From Sitta carolinensis (taxonomy: Eukaryota > Chordata > Aves > Passeriformes > Sittidae), in the NCBI GenBank assembly GCA_032173965.1, contig CM063290.1:4539501-4603500 (forward strand): 64,000 bases of DNA, in the 5' to 3' direction. This document shows positions 1 through 14,040 of this stretch, one piece after another; position 1 is the stretch's first letter; each line of letters opens with the position of its first letter. Both the position numbers and the translations under genes were made by a program. The notes under the pieces are model-generated. The model worked only from the letters and a program-made list of their open reading frames with translations, ran no database searches and had not been told where the DNA came from.

Positions 1-3000
1 GAGCACCTTGACAGTGAAGGATGAGAGGTGAGGGCAGGAGGAGAAATGGATCTCTGAGTGACCAGAGCAGAGCCAGAGCCCAGCACCACACCCCCAAGCA
101 GCTCTGGCATGAGGCATGGCATTGATTTCCAGCCCTGACGTTCCTCCAGTCCACTCACCTTGGAGGCCTTGCTGCTGGTTCAGACCTTTACACATTTTGC
201 TGTGCTGAGGGAAATCTCACCTTCTGTGCATGCCACCCCTTGGGGGTTTTCTTCTCTTTAACCTCTGGTTGGAGTCTTTCTGGAAACCCCCAAAATAAGT
301 GTTTCCATGACAACCATCCAGCCATGGACTCCTCTGGGACACCTGAAGAATCAAAACACTGCCAGTGCTTTCTCCTGCTCCAGCATCACAGCCCATGGTG
401 CCACAGCCATGTCCTCTCCCTCCTCTCATGCTGCAGTGGCTGCAAAGTGCTTTGGGCAGAGCTCTGCCTGCTCTGGCATCCCTGTCACAAGGATGGTGCT
501 GACAAATCACACTGCACAAGGCATGTAGGGGCAGATATTGGACCACAGACCCAGCTTGTGGGGGAGAAAGGCCAGCAGGGTCTGAAGTCTAAAGGACTGG
601 ACAGCTGTTGCATTTTATAATCCCCTAAACTTGTTAATCAGGTTCATAATTTTCATGGCCTCTTTGGTATTTTATAGGGGGTATGAAGGGATCCTTTATA
701 CAGTTCCTGCTTTGCTCCCAACACATAACATTTCTCCTGCCTACATTGAGCAAAGCTCTGGAACTGCTGGACCTGATGGTCCTGTCCCAGCAGAGCACCC
801 TGGGACCCCCCAATCCCCAGAGCATCCCCCTCTGCCCCCCGAGCAGGGCAGGGGACCAGCCCTCTGCAGAATCAGGCCCTGCTGACCCAAGTGTTTTCTC
901 CCAGCACCTTTCCCAGAGACTGACTCCAGCTGAGTGCCCCATTGATCCAGCACTCCTGAGGCAGTTCCAAACCCTCATCCCTTCCCTGCAGCACTCTGTC
1001 TGCCCTCAGACCAGGATTTATGAGGCCAGTCCATGGATGTGGCTGCAAGAGGAGCCCAAAAGCTTTTGCTGCAATGCCACAAGCAGCACAAAACCAGCAA
1101 AGTGCTCTTTGCATACCTGATCCTCACTGAAGGGTTTGAGCAGGACACTTGCCCGGAGAGCAGGCTCTGGAGTGGGACCCAAGGAGGCAGCAGGGATGTG
1201 TGCCAGCCTGACAATGGGGTTTCATTTAACAAGCACAGATTTAAGTGTGGAAATCAAATCTGAAACAGTCGTGGCCAGCATTGTCTGCATTCTTGGAGGG
1301 GCACTGAAGGAGCAGAAAGAAAGGAACCGAGACACTGGCCCAGACATGCTCCAGCTGTCTGTGACTACCTCTTCCCTCCTCCACTGAATGTAACTATTCA
1401 GCTTGTTTTCATTTCATTATTGGATGTTATTTTTGCAACCTGGGAAAAGAATAGAAAAATGGAGGGGGGAAAAAACATCCTTCAAATGCTTTTGAGTTTA
1501 TTTTTAAGAACTAGACCATTTCTTTCCTATCAGAGATAAGTACAGACTTTTAAGAGTGCACAGGGCCTGGGGTATTATTAGTTAAGCATTTGTTTCTCAA
1601 ATAAGATCCTTTATCTCAGAGGCAGCAGCACTTGTATTGCTGTGGTTATTCGTGTAAGTCTCACTCATTTAACACTGAGAAACATGCAATTAAATAGCCA
1701 TATAAACACCCCCAGGCTGAGCAACAGCTGCCCACAGGTAACCTTCAGCTTCATGCACTCACTTGCCAAATGCTTCAGCTCTAGCCCTGAAAATCCTCAC
1801 CTGCATGGGAGAGCAGGGCAGGCCCTTTTCTCCATCACTGTGGGCACAGCTCAAATCAATATTTTAATGAGTTGGTTTAAAGCCTGATGCTGCAGAGCCC
1901 TGTAACACAAGTGCTGCCCTACTCACCTCCTTCTCTTTATTGCCTTCCTCCCAGCAAGACAGGTTATCCATCTTCAATGGTCAGAATAATTCCCACACAA
2001 GATCTGATGAATAATTTGTTTTCTCACTAATTTTTTTTTCCTTCAATTTTGCTTGTGGGGGACATGCCAGCACACACTGCCCATGCCTCAGCTGGGGACA
2101 CTCCACCCTGTGAAACCATCAAACAGTCACCAAGAGAAGAGCCAGGGTTGTGGAGTTTCCCATCGAGGGCAGTGGGAATGCTCAGTTGTGCTGGACTCCT
2201 CTGGAAGGGTCTTTCCTCTGGTTTGATGCTGACAGACTTCAGCACAGCAGTGGTGTTCCAAGGGAGGAGTAAGATTCAGTGTGTTTCTTGCCATTTATCT
2301 TTCTCCACAGGACATCCTCTAATCCAGGAGTTCTCCCCATCTCAGCTTTTGCACACTCCTGCAGTATTCCCAGCAGAATAAGGTCAGGTATGCTTCAGAG
2401 TGAGATATTGTCTCTCCATACATTACTTTGCAACATCCAAAGCAGGTGTGTAATTTTAAACCTGGGTATTATAAGTGCCAACAAGGTATTTTGAAGTGCA
2501 CATGCAATAATTTCTCACTACACACACATCATTCCTTCCTAATGAGTGGCATTGCTCTAAGGATCCACATGGAGAAGATTCAAACTAATTTTTACCTTAT
2601 TCCATCTAGTTTTTAAGCACGGGGAGAGTTTTATATTTTGCTAATGAAAATTAATTCTCATACTAGAAACTAATTTCCACTCATTAAGGGTAAAAGATGA
2701 TGATTTCAGGCAAGGAGTTTCACCAAATCCAGAAACTGTAAACATCTGCTCAACACAACTTCTCAAGCCCAGAAGCAACTTCATTTACCTTAATGTGTGT
2801 GCTTATCTCTAAGCTGGTCCTTAAGTGGTTTGTTGGCAAGAGATGGAGTGCTTGTGCCTTTCCAGGTGACCCTATTGAATAATTACCAGCATTAAAATGC
2901 TGGATAGCTATAAACAAGGAAAAAACACCCAGCATGAAATCAGCTCTACACAGAGCTTTTCCAAACATGATTTCTGCATTAGTCAGGAGGGTCAAACTGT

Positions 3001-6000
3001 TCCATGCTCAAAGGCTGACCCCAAAAGCCACAGGAATCAGTGGAAGGGTGTTGACCAGTTACACCAGTTTGGGGATGGGATCCCCTGTGAGCAGAAACAC
3101 CTTTCTGTTTTGGCACCGTGACTAACAGGGACAACAAAGGCTCTGTGCTGACATTAAGAAAATTGGTTCTATGAATTGACATCCTGTTAACCTCCAGCTC
3201 CCTCAGAGGAAGCTGTTAATTTAATGGTTGTGTCAGGAAGATACAGCAATGAAGGAAACCTCCCAGCCTAATGTCAGTATTGACACCTGCACAGGGCAGC
3301 ACTGACTGCAGGCAGCTCTGGACAGAGCAGAAATTGAAATATCCTGCCCTTGACAAGGAGAACATTTTCAAATCTAAGTGATTGTAGCTGATACAGACTC
3401 TAGACACAGAGCATGTCCTCCACAGCCAGGCCTCTAGATCCTACAGGTTCTTTCAGTTGAATTCAATGCAAAAATGGATGGATTAATCCACTCCCAGCTC
3501 TTGGAGGTAAGATGCTGCATGCAGTCTTATCTCACCCTGATGCTAAGGGTTCTCAGCAGAAAAGTTTATTTTGTTGTTTGATTTCAATGCAGTTAAATAA
3601 AACTATAGATGTTATACATCCTACTGATTATCAAAGCTATATCATGCAGAGATGTAAAGGTAGAAGTGGAAGGTAAGGGTAAGACACTTAAATACACCTA
3701 AGTGGTAAAACACCTAAAATGAGATGCTTGGCCTAAAAATAAAGGTATAAAGGCCCTGACTCCACAAAACATTTCAGCACAGACCTACAGCAGACAGAGG
3801 GGTGATGCTGCTGAGCTCAGCCTGACACAAGTGCTGTAACTAATATGGTGATAATCAGGATTCATTGAAAGTTGAAGGGATCTAAAATGCAACTGTGCTG
3901 TAAAACTGTGGGTTTCATCTGGGAATGCCAATACACCACCTGAAACAATGAAGTTACAGTCTTTCCATTGCCTGCTTAGACACAGGCTTTTTTTTATACA
4001 CCGGAAAATGCCTTAATTTACAATAGCAAAGTAGAAAGACCTGGAATGTTGCATTACTTTCAGGAAGAAAACCTTTAGCTCTGTGTGTAAGGCTGGCACT
4101 TGCCCTCAAGTCCCAGCTGCCTCACAGTTTGATGCTCCTGCAGATTTGAGCACCACCTTCCAGGCATGAGATCACAGACTTGTGTCCCTGACTCCTGCAG
4201 CTCAAACATCATTCCTGATCGTGGGTTCCTCCCAGCTCTGACTCACTTTCTGTGAAACAGCCCATCACCTTCATTCATCCTGCCTCCCACACAAACATCA
4301 CTATCCTTTCCACAAACCTGCACTCCCTGACTCTTCAGCCTGTGGCTCAGGGTCAGCATCACCCTGGAATCCTTTATCCCACTGCTTACATTTTCCATCC
4401 ACCAGCTCCTAATGAGAAATGCAAAGGAAAGTTCTTTGCAGCTTCAGCCAACCTCACCTCCCAAGGTCTTTTTGCCCAGAGGGACAATAACTACAGCTCA
4501 AGCCAAGATACTATCTCGTCCAGACAAGGGAAGTCTGGAAGCCCTGATAGCTAAAGACCTACGTAAGCCTGTGTTACAATTTCACTCTCCATAATTCAGC
4601 TGCAGTTTCTAAACTGCATGGAAATGCTGTGTGGTGTTTATGGAAACATTAACGTTACTTGGATTTTGGAAACAGCAACGCTGTCTTCAGTGGTCTTGGT
4701 TAACCACAGTCTTGAGCTATCATAGTCACTGGATAAATCTTAGATGTGTTGAGAGACATTTCTACCAAAACAGAAAGGCAGAATTTGTGAGGCATTTCAG
4801 GAAATAAAAATGATCCCCGAGTGTGGGTCCTCCTCTAGCAGCAGCCAGTGCAGGTGTCCATCTGCACACAGAGCAGATGGCAGAGTTAAAGCCTAAACCT
4901 ATAATCATTAGTCAGGCAAAATTACAGCAGGTGATGGTGTGCACAGCTGAATCCAGGACTTTATGGCAGGTAATCAGCACACTCCTGCCCCATCACCTCT
5001 GCAGTCTCTGGGTTCGAGTCAGCAGTTCTGCTCCTGGGCAGCAAGCTTACAGAAGCCATTTTCTCTGCAAGTGTTTTAATTTCCATCTCTGTTCAGCTTC
5101 CTGATTGAGCTGTCACTGCCCACAAAGGGGGTTCCTGGGTAATTAATACCACCAGGGCTCTAATGAAGATGCCACATTAGACTGTTACAGCAGCTCCAGG
5201 TGACATGACCAGTCTGCCACCCTTTTCCTGCTCTTCAAAAACCTAATGCCTCCTTAGTAGGGCAAATCAGGATCTGAATAGTGCTACAGCACTGAGACAC
5301 AGGTAATTTGCTTGTTTAAAAAATACCTTCAGCACTAAATGTGTAATTCTAGACAATAAAATCCTGTTTATCGTCAGAAGGAAATCATTTGCAGCAGCAC
5401 CCCAGCTTTCCACAGGATGCTCAGGTGTCTTTGTGTGGTGTTTTCATGAGCACCTCACCAACCATGGTCACCTGTCTTGGTCACAGGACAGTAAAAATGA
5501 GGTGCTGGCAGCTCCTGCTCTGGTCAGAGCAAGAGAAATGGAAGAGGCTTCTGAAATGTCTCCAGCCACTGTGAGAATGCAAATAGCAGAGCAGGAAGGG
5601 TGACAAGTGTGAAGGATTGTGAAGGGAAGGGCTGGAACACATTGCCGTGACACGTCCAGTGCAGAGGACTGACCTGAGACCACTTGCTCCTCACACAGTT
5701 GGAGAGGTTTAATTCTGATAATACAGCATGTAAATAAACAAAGCCAAACAATCCTTACACAGGAAAAGCACTAAGAAAGCTGTCGTCAGCAAACAAGATG
5801 TTTTACCGAAGACTTGGAAATATTGGACAAATTTTCAAGTGTGTGAAGTGCAATTGTGTTTCCTTGTGTGCAGGGAGGTTACAGGAGTTCACATTCCCCC
5901 CCTCTGGCTGTGGCTGTGCCGGGGATGTGTGTGGTGTTCCACACCGACCCCCACCTGGCTGCCCAGCACACCCTGCTGCTTCCCTCCAGCTTTTACTCTT

Positions 6001-6600
6001 GACTCGCCCCAGAAAACATCACACCAGACATTAATCCTACTGTGCAGGTACTAATAAGGAGACAAAACACCACTGAAGCCCCTGTCAACCTTTTCCTCCT
6101 TGGGACACCTGATTTATTATTGGCAAAGTGCTTCCTGCTTTGTGTTAACATCTGACTCGACTGCAAATGCCCGTCAGAACTCGGGAGCAGTTCATCTCCT
6201 CATCTCTTACCTTCAGGGCAGTGTAGGGTAAAGTCAGACCACATGAAAGGAAACAGTGTGTGGCCGATTTTACAGCTCTTAAAAAAATATAAATTGCCTT
6301 TTTATAATGTTGGATGGAAATTTTTATAACTGCCTCTGATAATTGGAAACCAATCGAAGAACAAATAAGTGTGCGTGCCACAAACTGTACATGTGAGAAA
6401 GACTACAGAAGAAATTCAAGAAAAGAATTTGCTGGCAAAGGTCAAAGAAAAGTAAAGGCATCAGTTAATGGCCGTATTTTCTTGAAAGAAAAGCCCTAAA
6501 GGCAATAGCTGATGAATAAGAATCTGGTGAGCCAATTCTTATAAAGTTCCTCTGAAACAAGGTACGGTTACACACTCAGAAAATAATTTCAAAACACTGG
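1..6600. other. Non-coding stretch, no gene recognised
   Basis: I see no exon with family similarity, no RNA gene and no young transposable element here. The first 1.4 kb is fairly GC-rich, with a C-rich run near 790-850, and therefore has long stop-free frames on both strands at once, which is the signature of base composition and not of coding. The rest is ordinary mixed-composition DNA. Islands of TAATTA-type sequence (for example near 5,140) could be homeodomain sites but are too short to call. Confidence 0.5.
6150..6490. promoter_or_regulatory. Candidate conserved non-coding element
   Basis: This block has the feel of constrained vertebrate non-coding sequence. It has no homopolymer slippage or repeat remnants, several isolated CpGs (around 6,157, 6,172, 6,180 and 6,264) and dense AT-rich motifs. 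The plus frame is open over 6,314-6,499, but it resembles no protein family I know and has no good splice sites, so a coding role is unlikely. The call is inference from composition only; alignment to chicken, other birds or a reptile would decide it. Confidence 0.2.
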
Positions 6601-6607
6601 CATTGTT

Positions 6608-6627
6608 TTATATATATATATATATAT
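6608..6627. repeat. (TA)n microsatellite
   Basis: A perfect run of about ten TA dinucleotides, flanked by T-rich sequence. It is probably length-polymorphic; no function is implied. Confidence 0.9.
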
Positions 6628-9600
6628 CTTTAAAAATTGTTACAGTAACTTCTTTAACTTCTTGTTCTGTCAGTAGCCTTTGAGGAGAAGGGCACACACC
6701 CACTCCACAAACAATCTGATGGCAAAGCTGGCTTAACAATTTCTATTTCCTGCAAGTTGCCAGTTAGGAGATTTAGTGTAATCCTGCTGAAGTCTTCTAC
6801 TTGCCTTCCCTGAGCTGATGATTGGCCCAGTTATGGAAGCTCAGACCCATCAGAAGACCAAGATGCCAACATAAGTGATGCCTGGCTGATGGGGGTCTGC
6901 TTCCCAGGGCAAATTCCCACTCACACCAGTGACACCAACTTGCTGGAGCCTCCATGTGCAACACAAGTCATTTACCTTACAGAAAGCCCAAAGCCCCAGA
7001 TGCTGAGCCAGGCCACAGTGGCAGAAGGATATTGCCCTGGTTTCAGTCACAGTAGAGTTATTTTCTTCTCAGCAGCTGAGACCCACACAGACTCTTGGTG
7101 TGAATCACAAACTGCATTTTTGGTGTCTGAGCCTCTCCCTCTGTTCTCAGCCCAGCACTTGTCTCCAGGGGTGTACCTGAGTCACTTTAACATCCCAGTG
7201 GCACCCACACAGGTTGTGCTGGTCCAAGTCAACCATTCCTACCACTTTCCTTTCACCTTGCCTGTCTGACCCCTGGGCAAGATGACTCAGCTCACTAAAC
7301 CCTCTGAGCTATTCAGCCCTGTGCTTTTGGAGGGCTCCTGCCCTGCCTGAGCTCTGAGCCACGGGGCAGAGCTGTGTGATATGTGCACAGCCAGTGGGCC
7401 AGCTCCAAAGCAAGCACAGCTTGGCCAGGACTTGCAATACGAAAACCTAGACAAATAATACAGACCTCAAGCACATTTTCCTACCTTTGGGGGATTAAAA
7501 TTCCTCCCTGTGTGTCTAATCCTCTGCTCTGAAGCATGTTCCTCTGGGTGCATAGGAGATCCCCATAAAAAAATGAATGCTCAATTGTGAGGGAATTCCT
7601 GTCTCTTCCTCCCTCACCTGCTTGCTTCTCTTAGAAGGACTGTACATATTTTCTTGCCCTTCCTAAAAATGCTTTAGAGAAAAGCTCTTTCTAATTTAAA
7701 AATCAGCCTCTCAACCCTTTCATATGAGGGTCAATAAAGAATATAAGGCAAGCCTGGCACCCTTAGCTAGATCTCAGGCAGCTTCCAACAGTTTGGTTAC
7801 CCCACCCAGAGGAATCCCCAAAGTTTAGTGATGTTTTTGTTACCCTGTGCTAAGTGCAAACATTTCTCTTCTCTTTACACTTCTAGGGAGGGCACAGAAA
7901 AGAGAAAAACAAGCCCCAGAACCCAAAAGGAGTTTGAACTTGACACGCCTGCACACACCCCTGTTACTGAGCACTGCCAAGTGAGGCTTCCCAGATTATC
8001 ACAAGAGGTTCATACTAGGAAACCTATTCTAAATTTGCTTTTATTAGGAATCATCATCCTTCTTCCAAAGTGGAAGTTTGCATTTGGTGGAAATGTGCTA
8101 AGTCTCACACATATTGTTGTTATTTTGTGGCTTTCCCTTCCTCTCACAGCTGCTAAGCCTTAAATTCAGGTAATAAATATTGTGGAATGACTGCAGTCAG
8201 CTACAGCAGGGTATTAGAAAAGCCTCAGATAAACCTCCAGTGTCAGACATTTGTACTCACTGAAGGCTGTTGAGAAAGACAGGCTTGGAAAAAGTGAGCA
8301 GAAAAGATGAATATACTGGATTTTATTAGTCTGCACATACCAAGAAAGCACCAAAACACTGATTTCATGAGACCATCTAAAAACAGACAGGCAGGAATAG
8401 CTCTGTGCTGAAGGATTCCCGCAGATAGCTAGTCAAATACTTTATAAAAATACCAGCAATAAAATACATGTGAAATGTCTGTGTTGATACACAGAGCACA
8501 CATCATTAAGTAACAGCGGTATGAGGTTAGTGGTAAAGTGATTTCTTGTTTAAATCTAACCTGGAAGATGTCTTTCCAATTTTAAAAAGCCTGCAGGACT
8601 CTTGGGGAGACTCAGATACCAGCAGCTCACTAGAAATGTCACTGCTAATTCTTTGCTGTGCTCGAGGCTCTGACAATATTGTTAAAGGATCAAAGACGAT
8701 GTTTATCCAGGTCACTTCTGTGGTTAACTCATGGGTTTAGTGGTCAATATTCAGATTTCAAGTGATTTCTGATTAATTTGAAAGCTTTGGATTTCAAGGT
8801 AATATCCATGTTAAGGCTGGGAACAACTACAACATGAATTATAACTCCAAAATCCGTTCCCATTCTCCCTTTCCATGCTGGTGCTGTTGAGGTTACAGCT
8901 GCTCTATGGACTTAAGAGAAGATTCAAAAGGGGAGGGCTTTCTTCATCTCTAGAATCTTCAAAGAGCAGAGGTGACTTTGTGCTCCACAGTGTTTAACCA
9001 CTAAACCTTCCCTGGGTGACAGATGGGTGACAGGGCAGCTGGCTCAGCTCTGGGGACACCAGGAGCATCACTTCTGCAGCCACCACATCAGCAGGGAGGA
9101 GCTCACCTGGGGTGCCCACAAAACCACAACAGGCTGTGCCTCACACCTCAGACCAAGGTGACTGTGCTGCAGGCTCCCACTTCAGCTCCTAGACATTCAA
9201 TGCCACTTTTCCTAAGCATGCTGAAGTTTAAGAAGTTAATGGACCCAGGAGTGCTGAAAGAAATTCAGTTTCCCAGCTGAATACTGACAGACACATAAAT
9301 TCCTGTGATAATTAAGAAAGTGAATCTCAGAACACAGCAAGCACAAGGAGCTTCCATTAATGTGCTGAGCTTCTCTCTTCCTCATTCCCAATTTGAACAG
9401 ATTGGAGCTGAAGGACTGAGGGGCAGCATTCTCCAGAGTCCTGGGAATTGTACTGGTGTTCATGAGACCAGAGACCCATCTCAGAGTAATCACTATTGTA
9501 ACAGAGGAATGTTCACAAGGCTGCAGAGACACAGCTGTTCAGAATTTCACATCCTCTGTAGGGCTGTTGTATCCCACCTGGTGGGTTTGCTAAAGCCAGC

Positions 9601-12600
9601 CCTGCCACATGCTGCTCTCTGCAGAGCTCCTGAGGTGAAAATTCCTATTTGGATGTTGGATCAACACTGGCTACCAATATTTGGAAACCCATCCTGCTGC
9701 CACAAGCCCTACACTGCCCAAGGCACTGACTGAGGGGGTCCCTGCTCCCAGCTGGAGCAAAGAGCCCTGGCTCTCATGCTGAGGGGTCTGGCTGTTGGGC
9801 TCAGAATGTGGCACAGTGAAGTCCCACAGCAGCACTTGCTTGCACAGTAGTCTCTGAGCACAGCTAAAGAGTGAGCTGTGTTTTGCTGGGGATTACTGTG
9901 TTGTTACTGCTTCCCCTGATAGCATCAACTCCAAAGCATGGATATGGCCATGGGGAATGCTTAAAGAATCCAGATGCAGTCCTCGGCCTTAATGCGTTTT
10001 CCTTTCCTCAAAACACTACTGCACTTTCCTGCAGTGACAGCCATGACTCAGATACCTCAGCAGGAAAGAGGAATAGGCATTTATTTTGTGTGTGCTTGCA
10101 ACTGAGCCCCAAAATCATGAGTAGAACACTTGGCCCTCGGTACACCTTTTAATGGGAATTATTTTAATATACTGCATGCTAAGCAGCAGCCTCTTGCTAT
10201 CAAGAAGGCAACTTTTCTTAATAGTCAAGGAATATTAAATGGAACAATATACATCTTGCCTGGCTGAAGAGCTTTGCAGAGCACCAGGATAAAGTTTTCT
10301 ACAAGATGTGACTCTGGACTGGTTCATACAATCTCACATCTCTCCTTCAAGACCCAAAATGAGCTTCCACATGGACATGGGGGTGTCATAGGAAAAACAG
10401 ACTAGGAGGCATTTATATGAAAAGCACTTGAATAATCTAATCTCTGTAGCTAATTTAAGAACTCCTAGGGAAGGAGAAGGTAGAGATAAGGAATCTTAAT
10501 GAGGCCAGGCCAAAAATCAACACATGAGCAGCAATCAAATGCTTGCTGACTGCTGTCTGTTCATTACACGTGATGAGTTTGACAGTTTCTCAAGAGGAGA
10601 GACCATTACAAAAAAAGTAAAGACATTCCACTAAAAAACCCACTGAGCCACTATTAAAGACTTAGTCAACAGTAAAAGCCAGTAAAGCATTGTTAGTCAC
10701 TGCTAAAGTATTGCTAAGCAACCCTTTATCCTCCTCCGGCCTGGGTTAGTTTCATCACAGCAACAACCAACGGCCTCCATCCTCACTCTCAGCTCCCAGT
10801 TTGAAGTGCTGTGCAATTTTCTTTGAAACTCAAGTGAGAGTTGCCACTCCAGCTCCTGTTGAAGAGTGAGGGGGTTGCACATCAGCAGGGGAGCCTGTCT
10901 GCAGCTCCAGGGGCTTCAGGAGCCAGGCTGCAGTACACCAGCTAATTAATTTTAAGAAATGAGCAATATTTATTTACTCTCACTTTAATTCTTTGCTGAT
11001 TACAGCAGCATTTGATAGCCTTCTCAGAACTGATTTTAAAAAGTCCAGCCTTCACCAAAACCAACTACCATCAGGATTTCCACTAAAACTCTAACTGTAG
11101 TAAGAAACTGAATCCGGGCACAGACCTTGACAGATTATTGCTCCCATGTAACAGCTCTGCTAGGCATTGCCTCTATCTTCACCTCTACTTTGTACACCAT
11201 TTGCATTTGTATTATCTCAACAGCACCTCCAAGAAGTTCCTTCCATGGATATCAGCAATAATTCACTTAGCAGAGAAAATTCAACTGTGCATTAACTCAC
11301 CTAGTCCAGCATCTCAGCAGTTTCCAAAGGAAGATGAGTGTGATAAATAAGGGACATGACCTGCCTCAACATGACCTGAAACCCAAAACAGTGAGGGATC
11401 AGCTAGACACAGAACCAACAAAATGAGATTTCAGAAAAGCCAAGGAGCCCAAGAAAAACAAATCAGATGAGTCTTGTCTAGTGCTGCCACCCCTGCAGTC
11501 CCAGGAGTCGGAAAATCAGCATCCAGCAGCCATCCACTTCCCCAGACTATAGCCAGGAAGAGGGAGGAGATCCCAGACACATCCCATCCTCTCTCTGGCT
11601 CCCATTCCACTCTCAGGCTGGCATACATCCACTCACAATAGCTCTGCTCAGCCTGCATGGTGCTTTAGCAGAGGTACAGCCACTTCTTTAGCCTGGCAGG
11701 TGTGGTTCATCACCAGCCAGACCCACAGCTAAGAGTCACTCATAGAGATGTGTGCTTCAGTTGGGAAGATGAAGACTTTCCCATGAACTAAAACTATTTG
11801 TTCACTCCAGAATTTAAAGTCCATGTCTACAAAAGCATTGTTTGCTCACAGTAAATTTTATAACAGAAAAAATACTCAGTTAGATGGTTAGAAATGTTAC
11901 TTGTCAGAGGAAGCAGAGTGACAGTCACAGAAGTGTGTTCAGAGACCCTGCCTGTGCCAGAGTGACCCTCTCAGAGCAGGAATGAAGTGCCATGTAATCC
12001 AGAATTCATTATCTACTATTTTTGGCTCACAATTAGCTCAAGAAAACTATGGTCTTTCTTATAACTACTTACAGCAACAGCCCAAGAATCTCAGACAGCA
12101 CCCAAACTGCAGCACAGCCCAGACACAGGAAAGGGCCCTGGGCTGAGCTTAAATAGAGCCCAAGGCCAGGTGGGGCTGAGGTCCCCAGGAAGGCTGCCCA
12201 GGGCATCAGGTTCACATGAGGTCCTGGCAGGTAAACCTGATGATGATGTTGATTTTAAACACCATGCATGAAGCCAAACTGATTTATTCCTGTGTGACAC
12301 CAAAGGCAGACAACAGCCACATATCAGGACCTCTCCCAAAATGACCTCTCCCGTGATCAAGTTCCATGACTCTGCTGTACCACTGGGCTCTGGTGGCAGC
12401 TCCCTCCCAGATTATCCAGCCACTCTGCTGATGGAAATGCTCAGCTGGCAACAGACAGTAGCAGTGTGGTCAAACTTAGTGATTTTTTTTAAGAAGTTCC
12501 CAGATTTTCCAGGTTAATGTCACCTTAGAAAAAACATGTCACTCCTTTTAAAACCTGTGACTGTTTCAGTTGGTTTGATTTCCTCACATACCAGTTCCCT

Positions 12601-13440
12601 GGGGCAGAGATCAGAGGAAAAGAAATGCCTGGCTTTAGGCAGTCAGATTTTAATAAGTGCACAATAAATTTCTTTTTCTTAAAATCCAGCATGTATAGAC
12701 AGTGTAGCCCACCCTTCCTTCCACATCTTCCCTGTCTGGGGCTGAGCCTTCTTCCTTATCTTCAGCCAGCAGCTCTGACATTCTGCAGATACACTCATGA
12801 GGTCAGACAGAGACTTTTTGGCTAAGTACCCTCCTTATCCACGATGTTTGCACGTAAAGGAGGTCGGGGACATCTTCCCATATTTGAACCAAAGGGAGAG
12901 TTTTATCTCTGCAGGAGCCCCAACGACACAATACAAGTGTTTGCCTTGTGCTGCTCTGCTCCTTAACAGGCCCTTATGGCTTTCAAGGGAATAGATTGCA
13001 GGGCTGTGCCAAAACTGGCAGCTCCCTGCAGAATTTGCAGGAGATAGCTTAAAACAGGTTGAAGGTGAAGAAGACACCCAGGAAACCCCGAGTTGCAGTG
13101 AAGTGGAATGCTAAAAACACAGGACTGGGAAAAACTGTGTGCTAAAGAGATGGTTTTCAAACAACACCGATTGCTAATTAAACTGCTCCTACTCTTTGTC
13201 TTTTCTTTTTACAAACTTGCTTCTCTCTGGTATGGAGACAATAAAGAACAAAGCAAAAAGCCGATGTGCCAAATTGTGATCTCAGTGAAACTGGTGGAAA
13301 AGCACATAAAACATTCCCTTAGGGGACTGGGAATTGTGGGGTTCGGAAAAGAGCCCCCGTCACACAAATGGAGTTTCATTATTTTGTATGTGAGTTCATT
13401 ATAAGTGGGCTCAATTATATTTCATCAGTGAAGAGAAAAT
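6628..13440. other. Non-coding stretch, no gene recognised
   Basis: No exon, RNA gene or clear transposon is visible. Two patches look less eroded than their surroundings and could be regulatory: about 8,420-8,800, which includes an ATCAAAG (TCF/LEF-like) site near 8,690, and about 10,430-10,760, which includes a CACGTG E-box near 10,567. Both suggestions rest on motif and composition only. Open frames up to about 140 residues, such as 9,305-9,733, overlap frames on other strands and show no recognisable domain. Confidence 0.45.
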
Positions 13441-14040
13441 GGCCTTTTTATCCAATGTATCGAGTTGAGTTGAATGCTAAGCACATCTGACGCAGCTTTT
13501 GGAAAAAAACAAAACAAGAACAGTAGCCATGTGAAAAAACAAACAAAATGACTAAGGCATCTCGGCGCCTCAGCGAGCTCTGTTTCTCACGGAGCCATCG
13601 GATAAAGAAGTGAATGAAGTACAGTAGCTTAACATGCACCACATGAGTGTGTGCGGTGCCACATTTGCTGATTTACTAACTCGTTTTGTTTGAGGGGCAC
13701 TTGAAAGGCTGTGACATTTACAGCTCTGTAGGCAAATGTGAAAGGAAAGAATAGATGCTGTATCTCCGAGCTCCCAGCTGCTGGTAAATGTCTGCTCCAA
13801 GTGCCAGCAATCCACACGAAATCAGGAGCACTCCGCGCCCCCGAGCTTCCCAGGTTTGTCTGCGAACGCTGTTAGAGCAAATGCGTCAACAGTCAGTGGG
13901 GTTAAAAAAGTAAATGGGCCTCTCAGGGAGATGTGAAGTCTCTCCGTGGAAAGCTGAGATGCTTTCCCCAAGTTTTCTATTCAAGCACTGAGCAGGATGG
14001 ATGCACAGGAGAGCCCAGTGCCTGGGTCAGCAGCCGTGGA
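13441..14040. promoter_or_regulatory. Isolated CpG-retaining block, candidate enhancer
   Basis: I count 19 CpG dinucleotides in these 600 bases, while adjacent kilobases have very few. Methylated neutral vertebrate DNA loses CpGs, so a block that keeps them far from a promoter is either unmethylated or under selection. The sequence is not island-like in GC content and has A-rich stretches such as 13,501-13,560. There are no clear splice sites or long frames of interest. The neighbouring 13,190-13,440 sequence also looks unusually clean. A distal enhancer or ultraconserved element is my preferred reading; an unrecognised exon is the alternative. Confidence 0.35.

Noticed and set aside
683..1120. 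145-codon plus frame beginning MKGSFIQF
   Set aside because: Frames on both strands are open here because of C-rich composition; no domain or splice signals.
5010..5022. tRNA B-box-like GGTTCGAGTC
   Set aside because: No A box at the right distance and no cloverleaf can be folded around it.
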